DNA of 64,000 nucleotides from Methylotenera sp. (lineage in GTDB: Bacteria; Pseudomonadota; Gammaproteobacteria; Burkholderiales; Methylophilaceae). The DNA is taken from NCBI RefSeq assembly GCF_030653755.1, contig NZ_JAURYU010000052.1:1-64000 (forward strand), in the 5' to 3' direction. Shown here piece after piece: positions 1-9,063 of this stretch. The notes below the pieces were generated by a model. That model searched no databases. It was given only the letters and a program-made list of their open reading frames with translations, and was not told the DNA's origin. Position 1 is the stretch's first letter; every line of letters begins with the position of its first letter. Position numbers and translations under genes: made by a program.

Positions 1-135
1 GACCCAGTTGACCCAGTTGACCCAGTTGACCCAGTTGACCCAGTTGACCCAGTTGACCCAGTTGACCCAGTTGACCCAGTTGACCCAGTTGACCCAGTTG
101 ACCCAGTTGACCCAGTTGACCCAGTTGACCCAGTA
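1..135 (+). repeat. 9-bp tandem repeat encoding Asp-Pro-Val
   Basis: The unit gacccagtt occurs 14 times without a single mismatch (1-126). A fifteenth copy at 127-135 differs in its last base. The array continues off the left edge. The unit is three codons, so copy-number change keeps the reading frame of the adhesin tail. Confidence 0.97.
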
Positions 136-393
136 CAACCACCATTAACAGAGCTTGATAGTACAGATGACAATAGTGCTAGGACCGACGCGCAAAACAC
201 TAATGTTGCGGAGCGAGGCAGTATTGGTCTAAATGACATTTCAAATATTAATTATGTCAGCTTAGATGATACGCCTACTGCCGCAGGTGAAAATATGACT
301 GAAGAAGCGCCAGAGCAGAAAAAAGGTCCAGTTAAAAATGCACGTGCACTGGTGATTAACTACTTTGGTAACGGTATTAATGTTCCACAATAG
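1..393 (+). CDS. C-terminal part of a large exported adhesin (TpsA-like), 5' end outside window
   Basis: Frame 1 is open from the first base to a TAG at 391-393. The first 45 codons are uninterrupted Asp-Pro-Val repeats, followed by an acidic, Asn/Ser-rich tail of about 85 residues ending in NYFGNGINVPQ. There is no start codon in view, so this is the end of a longer gene. A TpsB-type translocator lies 117 bp downstream on the same strand, so the likely identity is the secreted partner (TpsA, filamentous haemagglutinin-like exoprotein) of a two-partner secretion system. That assignment rests on context and the repetitive low-complexity tail; no haemagglutination domain is visible here. The repeat may act as a rigid or spacer segment near the C-terminus. 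An alternative is an unrelated repeat-rich surface protein. Confidence 0.75.
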   Translation, partial: DPVDPVDPVDPVDPVDPVDPVDPVDPVDPVDPVDPVDPVDPVDPVQPPLTELDSTDDNSARTDAQNTNVAERGSIGLNDISNINYVSLDDTPTAAGENMTEEAPEQKKGPVKNARALVINYFGNGINVPQ

Positions 394-415
394 TTAACGC
401 AATGATGTAATGAAC

Positions 416-465
416 AAAGCTCACTTAAATCATCTTTATATAGATGGCTTTTGTGAGCTTTTTTT
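416..465 (+). terminator. Rho-independent terminator after the adhesin gene
   Basis: AAAGCTCAC (416-424) pairs with GTGAGCTTT (453-461), followed by a run of T. A smaller inner stem (CATCT/AGATG) lies in the loop. It sits 22 bp after the adhesin stop and before the translocator gene, so it would reduce read-through from tpsA into tpsB. Confidence 0.75.
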
Positions 466-509
466 GTGTAAAATGTATTCAATTTAAATATTAATCAATA
501 GATAAGCCA

Positions 510-2177
510 ATGATGCAAAATAAAAAATTAGTTCCAATCACATTATTAGCAATGTCAACCTATACAGGCTTATTAGTCGCTGGTGAGGTTCAACCACAAC
601 CTGACGCAGGCCGTACGTTGCAAGAGCTTTCAATAACACCTCCTGCCTTACCTAAGAAATCCATTGAGATTGATGTTAAAGCACCCGAAATTAAAGAAGA
701 TATAGCGGGTGGTATTTCAGTTGTAGTGGAAACAATTACGCTAAGTGGCAATACTGTTTATAGTGATGAAGTATTGTTGGGTGTAATTGGAGATTATGCA
801 GGTAAATCTTATGATCTAGCCGCAATAAAAAACTTAGCTAATTTAATTACGACTTACTATCGTAGTCATGGCTACCCTTTTGCACGTGCTTATATTCCAG
901 CACAGTCGATGACTGATGGAAAAGTAAACATTGAGGTGATTGAGGGTAGGTATAACAACTCTACGATTAATAGTACGGATGCAAAAGCCCAAAAAGGGGC
1001 TCAGAAATTCTTAGATTACTTAAAGACTGGTGATGTGATTGATAGTCGTAAGCTTGAGCGGACAATCCTAATTCTGTCTGATCAACCAGGCTATAAAGCA
1101 ACACCAGTCGTGAGTCCTGGTGAAAAAGTTGGTACTGCTGATTTGGATGTAAGTGTTGTGCCAGATAAAAAGTATGGTGGTGATATTGGGATAGATAACT
1201 ACGGCAACCGCTACACAGGTCGTTTACGTGGTTCAGTCAACTTGTATGTAAATAGTCCATTTGTATTTGGTGATCAGTTACGTGTAAGCACATTATATTC
1301 TGAAGAAGACTTATGGTTAGGTTCTGTGAATTATAGCTTACCTGTAGGTGGCTCTGGATTAAGAGCAAACTTTGGTTATGCACATACGTCTTATGACCTT
1401 GGTAAAGAGTTCGCAGTACTAGATGCTACTGGTACGGCACAAGTAGCAAGTATGGGCTTATCTTACCCAATTATTCGAAGTCAAACGGCTAACCTTACTA
1501 TTGGTGCGAATTATCAGCACAAAAAACTACAAGATAATCAAGGTGTATCAGATCAGCGGGATTCAAAATACAGTAACTCATTACCAATTAGCTTGAGTTT
1601 CGATTTGGTTGATCAGTTGTTTGGTGGTGGCGTTACTTATGGTAGTGTGAGTTGGACGCATGGTGACCTTAATTTAGATAGCAGCCTATCTGCGGTTGAT
1701 AGGCAATCTGCTAAAACAGAAGGTACATTTGATAAATATAACTTTGACATTGCCAGATTACAGGCATTGCCTGGTAATTTTTCATTTTTGGGTAGATTAT
1801 CCATGCAAGTTGCTTCTGATAATTTAGACTCATCTGAGAAGTTTGGTCTCGGCGGTATCAATGGCGTAAGAGCATACCCAAGTGGTGAGGGTTTTGGTGA
1901 TGAAGGTAGTTTAGCTCGATTAGAGTTACGCTACGACATTAATCAATTCACACCCTATGCATTTTATGATATTGGCACTATCAAATTTAACCATAATGAG
2001 TTTTCTAATGGTGATAATCGTAGAACCGTTGCGGGCTCAGGTTTAGGCTTGAGGTTTAATACTGCATCATGGACTGCAGATACCAGCCTTGCTTGGAGAA
2101 ATGTTGGCGGCAATCCTTTATCAGATACTAAAGATTACCAACCTATGTTTTGGGCAGGTGCAAGATACAAGTTCTAA
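510..2177 (+). CDS. TpsB outer-membrane translocator (ShlB/FhaC/HecB family)
   Basis: This is the outer-membrane pore of a two-partner secretion system, which exports the cognate TpsA protein. A signal peptide covers about residues 1-25 (MMQNKK then a hydrophobic stretch ending near VAG). A POTRA-type periplasmic region follows at roughly 70-147 (ETITLSGNTVYSDEVL, ending VNIEVIEGRY), where FhaC-type proteins bind the substrate's secretion domain. The rest, about 215-555, has the alternating aromatic/polar pattern of a beta-barrel and ends in a terminal Phe (WAGARYKF), as expected for BAM-assembled proteins. The 555-residue length fits the family. The ribosome-binding site is weak; two ATGs lie in tandem at 510 and 513. 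Its partner is the repeat-bearing gene just upstream, and a terminator separates the two. Confidence 0.93.
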   Translation: MMQNKKLVPITLLAMSTYTGLLVAGEVQPQPDAGRTLQELSITPPALPKKSIEIDVKAPEIKEDIAGGISVVVETITLSGNTVYSDEVLLGVIGDYAGKSYDLAAIKNLANLITTYYRSHGYPFARAYIPAQSMTDGKVNIEVIEGRYNNSTINSTDAKAQKGAQKFLDYLKTGDVIDSRKLERTILILSDQPGYKATPVVSPGEKVGTADLDVSVVPDKKYGGDIGIDNYGNRYTGRLRGSVNLYVNSPFVFGDQLRVSTLYSEEDLWLGSVNYSLPVGGSGLRANFGYAHTSYDLGKEFAVLDATGTAQVASMGLSYPIIRSQTANLTIGANYQHKKLQDNQGVSDQRDSKYSNSLPISLSFDLVDQLFGGGVTYGSVSWTHGDLNLDSSLSAVDRQSAKTEGTFDKYNFDIARLQALPGNFSFLGRLSMQVASDNLDSSEKFGLGGINGVRAYPSGEGFGDEGSLARLELRYDINQFTPYAFYDIGTIKFNHNEFSNGDNRRTVAGSGLGLRFNTASWTADTSLAWRNVGGNPLSDTKDYQPMFWAGARYKF

Positions 2178-2205
2178 TATATTTTTAAGCAGTAGCTAGC
2201 TAATC

Positions 2206-2239
2206 AAAAAACCCTGATTTGAAAAGATCAGGGTTTTTT
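2206..2239 (+). terminator. Rho-independent terminator after tpsB
   Basis: AAAAAACCCTGAT pairs with ATCAGGGTTTTTT around a short A-rich loop, ending in six T. It lies 29 bp after the translocator stop codon. Confidence 0.9.
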
Positions 2240-2468
2240 ATTGTGAGTAGTTATTACGGAATTAGCGAATGGTTAGGAGAACTATCGTTAATCACTATAA
2301 AGAATATAAGAGTATTAGTATTAGGGCGGTCTTACATTTATTTGATTACAGCTAATATCCTAATCAACTAATAAATGAAAATACATAACATGCTAAATTT
2401 TCGACATGCTAAGTTTTTGGATATTATATATACTGAATTTAATGCTAAACGGCTAATTGATGCGACAA

Positions 2469-4424
2469 CTATTTCAATGAAAAACTGGATTGCGTAGCAT
2501 CAAGAAGACTTTCAAATTCATCAATAGTCACTGGTTTGGAGTATAAATAGCCTTGTGCAAAATCACATCCAGCGCTACGTAACAAATCTCGTTGCTCATT
2601 AGTTTCTACGCCTTCAGCAATCACTTTCATGCCAAGTTTGTGTGACATTTCGATAATCGCTTCGCACAACACCATATCGCTAGAGTTGGGAGCGATATTA
2701 GAGGTGAATGAGCGGTCAATCTTAACGAAATCAATATCGAACTTTCGTAGGTAAGCTAGTGATGAATACCCAGTGCCAAAATCGTCAATCGCGATTTTCA
2801 TCCCAGCTTCTCTAAATGCGTTCAGTTGGTTAATTACAGAGTCCCTAGCATCTAGCAGCAAACCCTCAGTAATTTCGACAATAAAACTTTCACCCGACAA
2901 CCCTAATAGCTTTAACTGTTCTATCCAATTAGTGCAATTATCGTGCACACTTCTAAACTGAACAGGTGATTTATTGACGCTTACTTGCAGGTTAGGGTAG
3001 CGTTGTTTCCATTTTGCAGTTTGGCTGGCAACTTCATTAAAAAGCCAATCGCCAATATCCACAATTAAGCCAGTATCTTCAGCCACTGGAATAAATTCAT
3101 TGGGGCTGACTAAACCACGCGTTGGATGTTGCCAGCGTATCAGCGCTTCTGCTTTAAACACTGCGCCTGTCGCAAGGTCTACAATCGGTTGATAGTACAC
3201 TCTAAACTGGTTGTCATTTAAAGCACCCCATAAATCGCTGATTAAGCGCATACGCTTTAATGCTTCTTCTTGCATGATCGGTGTGAAATACTGAAAACGG
3301 TTTCGACCTTGCTCTTTAGCCGCGTACATGGCTTGGTCTGCATTTTTGAGTAGCAGTTCTACCTCATTACCATCTTTAGGATAGTTGCTAATGCCGATAC
3401 TGGTTGAAATATGGATGACTTCATCGCCAAGATGAAATGGCGTGGTCATTTTATCTAGAATGTCTTGTGCGATACGCTCGATATTTATTTGGCTATTGAT
3501 ATCACTTAAAATAATCGTGAACTCATCGCCACCCATGCGCGCCACAGTGTCAGATTCTCTCACGCAACTTTCTAAGCGTCGCGCAACACCTTTTAATAGC
3601 ATGTCCCCAATGTCGTGACCAAGTGAATCGTTCACTTCTTTGAACTTATCTAGGTCTAAAAACATGAGCGTCACGGATTGCCCTGTCCGCTGTGCTTTTT
3701 TAATATCTTGTCTCAAACGGTCAAGAAATAGCACACGATTTGGTAATCCTGTTAATTGGTCGTAGTGGGCTAAATGCGTCACTTGGGCTTCTGAAGTTTT
3801 GCGGTTAGTGATGTCAGTATGTGTGCCAATCATCCTGATTGGCTTTCCATCTTCAGACCTGCTGACTACCATGCCACGGCTTAGCGTCCATTTCCATGAG
3901 CCATCTTTACAGCGTAGACGAAACTCAGAAGTATAGATTTCTTTGTCCCCAGTAAAATAGTCTTGTACATCACTTAATAATGTAATGAGATCATCAGGAT
4001 GTACTAACTCTCTACCAGCAGTTGCAGTAGGTGTTATTTCATTTTCAGCGTAGCCATAAATTTCATGCCAGCGTGTAGAACGAAAAACATGGTCAGAAGG
4101 AATATCCCAATCCCATACGCCATCGCCAGAGCCCTCAAGTGCAAACTTCCAGCGTTCTTCACTTGCTTGTAATGATTGTTCAATGAGTTTTTGTTGACGT
4201 AGGGTTTTTCGGAACAGTAAATAAAGAATAACCGCCGTGACTAAAATAAAGGCAACACCTTTATAGGTGTTAAGCAGTGAGAGCTCCTCATGATTAGCAA
4301 TGAGCTTAAACAGCGCAGAGTCAGTAACAACTATCCAAAGCAAGCCGAATGCAAGATAGATAGCTACGATGCGTAAGACAATTAAATCTAGCTTAGATAT
4401 TATTTTATTGAACAGCTGATTCAC
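2469..4424 (-). CDS. Membrane-anchored PAS-GGDEF-EAL c-di-GMP enzyme
   Basis: A 651-residue protein predicted to make and/or degrade cyclic-di-GMP at the inner membrane. Two N-terminal membrane segments (about 12-34 and 50-70) leave only a short external loop. A PAS/PAC sensor follows at about 85-205 (ASEERWKFALEGSGDGVWDW, ending GTHTDITNRK). The GGDEF domain (about 220-378) keeps its RMGGDEF active-site motif. The EAL domain (about 395-640) keeps KAEALIRW and the downstream DDFGTGYSS loop, so both halves may be active. The start is GTG, supported by an AAGG ribosome-binding site eight bases upstream. It stands alone, with terminator-bounded tpsB downstream on the opposite strand. Which activity dominates cannot be read from sequence. 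Confidence 0.93.
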   Translation of the reverse strand: MNQLFNKIISKLDLIVLRIVAIYLAFGLLWIVVTDSALFKLIANHEELSLLNTYKGVAFILVTAVILYLLFRKTLRQQKLIEQSLQASEERWKFALEGSGDGVWDWDIPSDHVFRSTRWHEIYGYAENEITPTATAGRELVHPDDLITLLSDVQDYFTGDKEIYTSEFRLRCKDGSWKWTLSRGMVVSRSEDGKPIRMIGTHTDITNRKTSEAQVTHLAHYDQLTGLPNRVLFLDRLRQDIKKAQRTGQSVTLMFLDLDKFKEVNDSLGHDIGDMLLKGVARRLESCVRESDTVARMGGDEFTIILSDINSQINIERIAQDILDKMTTPFHLGDEVIHISTSIGISNYPKDGNEVELLLKNADQAMYAAKEQGRNRFQYFTPIMQEEALKRMRLISDLWGALNDNQFRVYYQPIVDLATGAVFKAEALIRWQHPTRGLVSPNEFIPVAEDTGLIVDIGDWLFNEVASQTAKWKQRYPNLQVSVNKSPVQFRSVHDNCTNWIEQLKLLGLSGESFIVEITEGLLLDARDSVINQLNAFREAGMKIAIDDFGTGYSSLAYLRKFDIDFVKIDRSFTSNIAPNSSDMVLCEAIIEMSHKLGMKVIAEGVETNEQRDLLRSAGCDFAQGYLYSKPVTIDEFESLLDATQSSFSLK

Positions 4425-4928
4425 TACTGAGCCTTTTTAGACATATATATTGCATTGTAGATTGATTTTATATTGTGACAAGGTTTGGTTTTACGCTGTG
4501 ATATTGAAAGTGGTTGCAATGTTTGGTAGCGTACAGATTAAATATTGATAGGTAGATAAATTATGATAAGGATTGATAGACTACACACATTGCACTTAAG
4601 CGATTGATGATGCCAACAGTATTAAAGGAGTGCTTTTAATTTCAATATTGGTCAATACATTTCTAGAGAATGCTATCACATTCATCGGAAATAATGATGA
4701 CGGCCGTCATCTTGGTATTGATGATTCAGCACGAATCAAGTGACAAGATAAAAGAAGTAATAAATAGAGTAGCTTTATAAACACTATACATAATCACTAG
4801 CAAAGTAAGATGAAATCGCTGTTACAGATATTAATGTTATTTTAGCTAAGTTGTTGATATGGTTTAAATAATATCTAATCTCCAAAAACCACAGGCAATC
4901 GCTGAGTAATAGCACTAAGGAGTAGCAT
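4425..4928. other. Non-coding region between divergent genes
   Basis: About 500 bp that serves as upstream region for both the GGDEF-EAL gene (minus) and the 174-residue membrane protein (plus). I find no convincing gene. It is AT-rich and holds a perfect 16-bp palindrome (4696-4711) and a small imperfect hairpin near 4618-4640. Confidence 0.7.
4696..4711. promoter_or_regulatory. Perfect 16-bp palindrome, candidate operator
   Basis: GATGACGGCCGTCATC is its own reverse complement. It is GC-rich in an AT-rich region and lies about 218 bp before the 174-residue membrane protein gene and 270 bp before the GGDEF-EAL gene. It could bind a dimeric regulator, but no regulator is identified. Confidence 0.4.
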
Positions 4929-5453
4929 ATGAAAACAAGAATAGAATTTATGATGCCAAACTTGGAAGCTTCTATTCAAGTCAGAGGTGCATTGCTTGCT
5001 GAGTTGGTCGAGATTAAAGATATTCATTTCTTAGCAAACGAAGAGACTGATTTAGCTGATTTAAATGTAGCAAACGCAGTTGAAGGTAGCAATCTTCTTC
5101 ATGAGGGGGAAAAGGGACTGCTGTACGGCATGGGCTTTGGTTTGTTAGCTGGTTTATATGTTTTGTTTTTCCCAAGCTGGTTGACCACTTCGCCTACTTG
5201 GTACAGTCAATCACCTTGGTATGTTGTTTTGATGGTGACCATTTCGTTGGGTGCTATATTTACTGCGATAGGTGCGGCATTTTTAGGCGTAAATATCTTT
5301 AATACAGATCTTAAGCAATATAAAAAAAGAATCGGAAAAGGAGAGATACTAATGATTGTTTCAGCAGATATGTATAGGGTTCCTAAAATTCGTAGGATTG
5401 TGAAAGAGAATCTAAAAAATGCAGACGCTAATAAGACTGCAAAAACGACTTAA
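4929..5453 (+). CDS. Small two-span membrane protein, function unknown
   Basis: A 174-residue protein with a strong ribosome-binding site (AAGGAG, eight bases before the ATG). Residues 1-60 are soluble and begin with a strand-like KTRIEFMMP. There are two hydrophobic spans, about 63-84 (Gly-rich) and 97-124. The C-terminal part has a strand ILMIVSA followed by a helix VPKIRRIVKENL. Two soluble alpha/beta halves around a glycine-rich hairpin is a layout seen in DUF1269-like and general-stress-protein-like membrane proteins, but the resemblance is architectural only and I do not assign a family. It is transcribed alone, between a long upstream region and the convergent mfd gene. Confidence 0.85.
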   Translation: MKTRIEFMMPNLEASIQVRGALLAELVEIKDIHFLANEETDLADLNVANAVEGSNLLHEGEKGLLYGMGFGLLAGLYVLFFPSWLTTSPTWYSQSPWYVVLMVTISLGAIFTAIGAAFLGVNIFNTDLKQYKKRIGKGEILMIVSADMYRVPKIRRIVKENLKNADANKTAKTT

Positions 5454-5475
5454 GCTGATTTAAGTCTTTCTGTCG
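5447..5475 (+). terminator. Weak terminator-like hairpin at the end of the 174-residue membrane protein gene
   Basis: GACTTAA (5447-5453) pairs with TTAAGTC (5460-5466), followed by TTTCTGTCGTTTT. The stem overlaps the stop codon and is only 7 bp, AT-rich. Confidence 0.4.
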
Positions 5476-5528
5476 TTTTACAATGTTAAGTCTCAGTGAA
5501 TGTTAAAGCCAGCGTCTCGCAAGTATCT

Positions 5529-8500
5529 TTAAACAAACTCTTTGAGTAAACTTTTCACAAAATCTGCACGTAGATTAATCGCTTCAAACTCTACTGAAAC
5601 CCTGAGTTTATCTGGCCCATTCATACGGCATCTTCTGTCACGCTGTAATAGGTTAATTAATTTCAATGGGTCTATATCTGCCTTAGGGTTAAATTGCAAT
5701 TGAATTGCAGCATCCGAAGCATCAATTTTAATAATACCTAGCGGTTTAGCGGCGATACGCAGGCGGTGGCATGCCAGCAGTGCTTCACCTTGCTCTGGTA
5801 GTAATCCAAAGCGGTCAATCAGTTCTTCTTGCAAGTTATCTAATGCATCGTCATCGTTGCAATTAGCTAGGCGTTTATAGATTACCAAACGTTCATGCAC
5901 ATCAGGGCAATACTCATTGGTGAGTAGTGCAGGGGTATGTAGATTGATTTCTGTGGTCACGCCTAATGGTGCATTTAGGTCTGGCTCTTTGCCAGCTTTC
6001 AGTTGTTTCACGGCGTGGTTCAGCATATCGGCATATAAGTTAAAGCCAATTTCTTGCATTTCACCGCTTTGTGAGTCACCAAGTAATTCACCTGCGCCAC
6101 GAATCTCTAAGTCGTGCATCGCAAGGTGGAAGCCTGCGCCAAGATCTTCCATTAATTGAATCGCATCTAAGCGTTTTTGTGCCTGTACGGTGATTTTACG
6201 GCCAGCTTCCGTGAGCAGGTAGGCGTAAGCTTGATGATGTGAGCGCCCAACACGGCCACGCAGTTGATGCATTTGCGCTAGGCCAAACATGTCGGCTTTG
6301 TTCATGATGATAGTATTAGCCGTTGGCACATCAATACCAGTTTCAATAATGGTGGTGCAAAGCAATAGGTTGTAACGTTGGTGATAAAAATCACGCATCA
6401 CATGCTCTAGCTCACGTTCGCGTAACTGTCCGTGTGCAACGGCAATGCGCGCGTCTGGCAGAATACGTTCAAGTTTTTCACGCATGGAATGGATCGTGTC
6501 TACTTCATTGTGCAGAAAGTACACCTGGCCGCCACGTTTAAACTCACGGGTCGCCGCTTCGCGGATAATGCCCTCTGAATATTCCGTATGGAATGTTTTA
6601 ATGCTCAAGCGTTTTTGTGGTGGTGTGGCAATCACACTAAACTCACGCAGACCTTCCATTGCCATACTCAATGTACGTGGGATAGGCGTTGCCGTGAGCG
6701 TCAGTACATCAACCTCTGCACGTAAGGCTTTGAGTTGCTCTTTTTGACGCACGCCAAAGCGATGCTCTTCATCCAGAATCGCTAACCCTAAGTTTTTGAA
6801 CTTCACGTCTTTTTGAATCAAACGGTGGGTGCCGATAATAATGTCAATTTCACCAGCTTCTAGCCCACGTAAAGCTTCAGCCTGTTCTTTGGCTGTTCTG
6901 AAACGTGAGATTTCTGCGATTTTGATGGGCCACTCGGCAAAGCGGTCACTAAAGTTATTGAAATGCTGTTCGGCAAGCAAGGTTGTCGGCACTAGCACTG
7001 CAACCTGACGCCCACCCATGACGGCAACAAATGCCGCGCGTAGTGCAACTTCGGTTTTACCAAAGCCAACATCGCCACATACCAACCTATCCATGGGGCG
7101 GCCTGATTGCATGTCTTTAATGACGTTTTCAATCGCTTCTAGTTGGTCTGGCGTTTCTTCAAACGGAAAACCCTCGCTGAATGCTTCATAATCTTGCAGG
7201 CTTAAGGTAAATGCATGACCACGCCTTGCGGCACGTTGCGCATAAAGATTCAGTAACTCAGCCGCAGTATCGCGGATTTGTTTCAGGGCTTTTTTCTTCG
7301 CTTTTTCCCAACTGCCACTGCCTAAACGGTGTAATGGGGCAGATTCTGGCGGTCCACCAGAGTAACGTGAGATGATAAATAACTGTGACACTGGCACATA
7401 TAGCTTATCGTCACCGTAATACTCTAACAGTAAGAACTCGGTTTCACCTTCACCTAGGTCAAGGTTAATCAAGCCTTTGTAGCGGCCTACACCATGCTGT
7501 TCGTGCACGACAGGGTCGTTGATGCGTAACTCAGATAAGTCTTTGAGCATGCCTTCTGTACTACGGGCTTTTTCTTTCTCGCGACGGCGCTGCTGGCGCA
7601 CGGTGGCAGCATATAGCTCTGCTTCAGTAATGATAGCAATCGATTGTGCATGGATATCTTTAAAAGCGACACCACTATGCAGTGAGCTGACGCCTAACAT
7701 CACATGCGCATCACTGGCTAGAAACTCAACCCAAGTTTCGCAGATGGCGACTTTTAAGCCATGTTCTGCAAACAATTGCGACATGGTTTCACGACGGCCA
7801 AGACTTTCAGCCACAATCAGAATGCGGCCCTTAAATTGACTGATGAAGGCGGTTAATTTATGTAGTGGATGCTCTGCACGACGCTCAATATCGAGTGCAG
7901 GCAGTGTGCTGGTCGTTTTTCCTGCTTCTAAGGTGCCGCTAGTGAGTACCACTCTGGCAAAAGTATGGGTAGTGCTGAAAAAGTCTTCAGTTTTAATGAG
8001 CAGTTTTTCTGGCGGCAATAGTGGGCGCTCAGCATCATGCGCTAATGTGCGGTAGCGAGATTGCGCCTCCCGCCAGAACTGTTGTGCACTTGAATCTAGG
8101 TCGCCATGCAGGCATAGCAGACTGTCATTTGCTAAATAATCAAGTAGTGTGGCGGTTTGTTCAAAAAATAGGGGTAAATACCACTCAATACCACCAGAGG
8201 CGACACCTTTACTCACATCTTTATAGATTTTTGCGCGTTGTGGGTCACCTTCAAATGTTTCACGGAATTGGCTACGGAATAGGGCAATCCCTGTTTCATC
8301 CAGCGGAAACTCACGCGCAGGCAATAATCTTATCTCAGGCACTGGATAAAGGCTACGCTGAGTATCTACGTCAAAAGTGCGGATGGTTTCAATTTCATCG
8401 TCAAACAGGTCAATACGATACGGCAGTGCAGAACCCATTGGAAATAAGTCTACCAAACCACCGCGTACACTGAACTCACCATGAGAGATCACTTGTGTGA

Positions 8501-8969
8501 CATGGTGATAACCCGCTTCTGCGCATTGCATACGCAGTGCTTCAATATCGAGTGTTTGCCCTTTTTTGAGCATAAAGGTATTGGCACTTAAATAAGCCTT
8601 AGGGCTTAAGCGAATGAGCGCTGTTGCCAACGGTACAATCACCACATCACAGGCGTTTTGGGCGATATGGTAGAGCGTGGTGAGGCGGTCTGAAATTAAA
8701 TCTGGGTGTGGCGAAAACTGGTCATACGGCAATGTTTCCCAGTCTGGCAGTAAATGCACGGATAAATCTGGCGAAAAATAGGGGATTTCTTCTAATAGTC
8801 TTTGCGCGTCAAATCCACTCGCAGTGATAATCACTAATGGTTGATTAGGTTTCTGCGCCTTGGATTGCGTTGCTAACATGGCGAGTGCATAGGCATCCTC
8901 ACCACTGTTTTTGAGCGTTAGCCGATTCGCTTGGCCTTTATTGGGAATAGGCAGGGTGTTCTGCGTCAT
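5529..8969 (-). CDS. mfd: Transcription-repair coupling factor Mfd
   Basis: Mfd removes RNA polymerase stalled at lesions and recruits UvrA for nucleotide excision repair. The order is typical: a UvrB-like N-terminal region, then the RNA-polymerase-interaction segment (INDPVVHEQHGVGRYKG onward), then a superfamily 2 translocase with Walker A GDVGFGKTE, DEEH box (LDEEHRFG), TATPIPRTL and motif VI QLRGRVGRS, then the TRCF C-terminal domain. The open frame extends to a TTG at 9023, but I place the start at the ATG at 8969 (MTQNTLPIPNKGQ), giving 1146 residues, close to the 1148 of E. coli. The 18 extra residues lack family character. The gene is followed at its 3' end by a convergent membrane-protein gene and preceded by tldD on the same strand with about 95 bp between. 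Confidence 0.97.
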   Translation of the reverse strand: MTQNTLPIPNKGQANRLTLKNSGEDAYALAMLATQSKAQKPNQPLVIITASGFDAQRLLEEIPYFSPDLSVHLLPDWETLPYDQFSPHPDLISDRLTTLYHIAQNACDVVIVPLATALIRLSPKAYLSANTFMLKKGQTLDIEALRMQCAEAGYHHVTQVISHGEFSVRGGLVDLFPMGSALPYRIDLFDDEIETIRTFDVDTQRSLYPVPEIRLLPAREFPLDETGIALFRSQFRETFEGDPQRAKIYKDVSKGVASGGIEWYLPLFFEQTATLLDYLANDSLLCLHGDLDSSAQQFWREAQSRYRTLAHDAERPLLPPEKLLIKTEDFFSTTHTFARVVLTSGTLEAGKTTSTLPALDIERRAEHPLHKLTAFISQFKGRILIVAESLGRRETMSQLFAEHGLKVAICETWVEFLASDAHVMLGVSSLHSGVAFKDIHAQSIAIITEAELYAATVRQQRRREKEKARSTEGMLKDLSELRINDPVVHEQHGVGRYKGLINLDLGEGETEFLLLEYYGDDKLYVPVSQLFIISRYSGGPPESAPLHRLGSGSWEKAKKKALKQIRDTAAELLNLYAQRAARRGHAFTLSLQDYEAFSEGFPFEETPDQLEAIENVIKDMQSGRPMDRLVCGDVGFGKTEVALRAAFVAVMGGRQVAVLVPTTLLAEQHFNNFSDRFAEWPIKIAEISRFRTAKEQAEALRGLEAGEIDIIIGTHRLIQKDVKFKNLGLAILDEEHRFGVRQKEQLKALRAEVDVLTLTATPIPRTLSMAMEGLREFSVIATPPQKRLSIKTFHTEYSEGIIREAATREFKRGGQVYFLHNEVDTIHSMREKLERILPDARIAVAHGQLRERELEHVMRDFYHQRYNLLLCTTIIETGIDVPTANTIIMNKADMFGLAQMHQLRGRVGRSHHQAYAYLLTEAGRKITVQAQKRLDAIQLMEDLGAGFHLAMHDLEIRGAGELLGDSQSGEMQEIGFNLYADMLNHAVKQLKAGKEPDLNAPLGVTTEINLHTPALLTNEYCPDVHERLVIYKRLANCNDDDALDNLQEELIDRFGLLPEQGEALLACHRLRIAAKPLGIIKIDASDAAIQLQFNPKADIDPLKLINLLQRDRRCRMNGPDKLRVSVEFEAINLRADFVKSLLKEFV

Positions 8970-9063
8970 GGGGTTATGATTTTGTTGCGATGAGAAAGGG
9001 CAGATTATAACGGCTGTTGGCAACTAACCGTTATAAAATCTGCGTTATAAATTTTACGTTAAT

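Noticed and set aside
1-135. The 9-bp array as a CRISPR or origin-type iteron
   Set aside because: Units are contiguous without spacers and sit in frame inside a coding region, so a coding repeat is the simpler reading.
4625-4743. A GTG-started 38-codon frame in the 4.4-4.9 kb gap
   Set aside because: The Shine-Dalgarno-like AAGGA abuts the GTG with no spacing, the frame contains the palindrome, and nothing around it supports a gene.
8021-8473. A 150-residue plus-strand frame inside mfd
   Set aside because: It lies fully opposite a well-defined mfd coding region and has no family character; it is a shadow frame.
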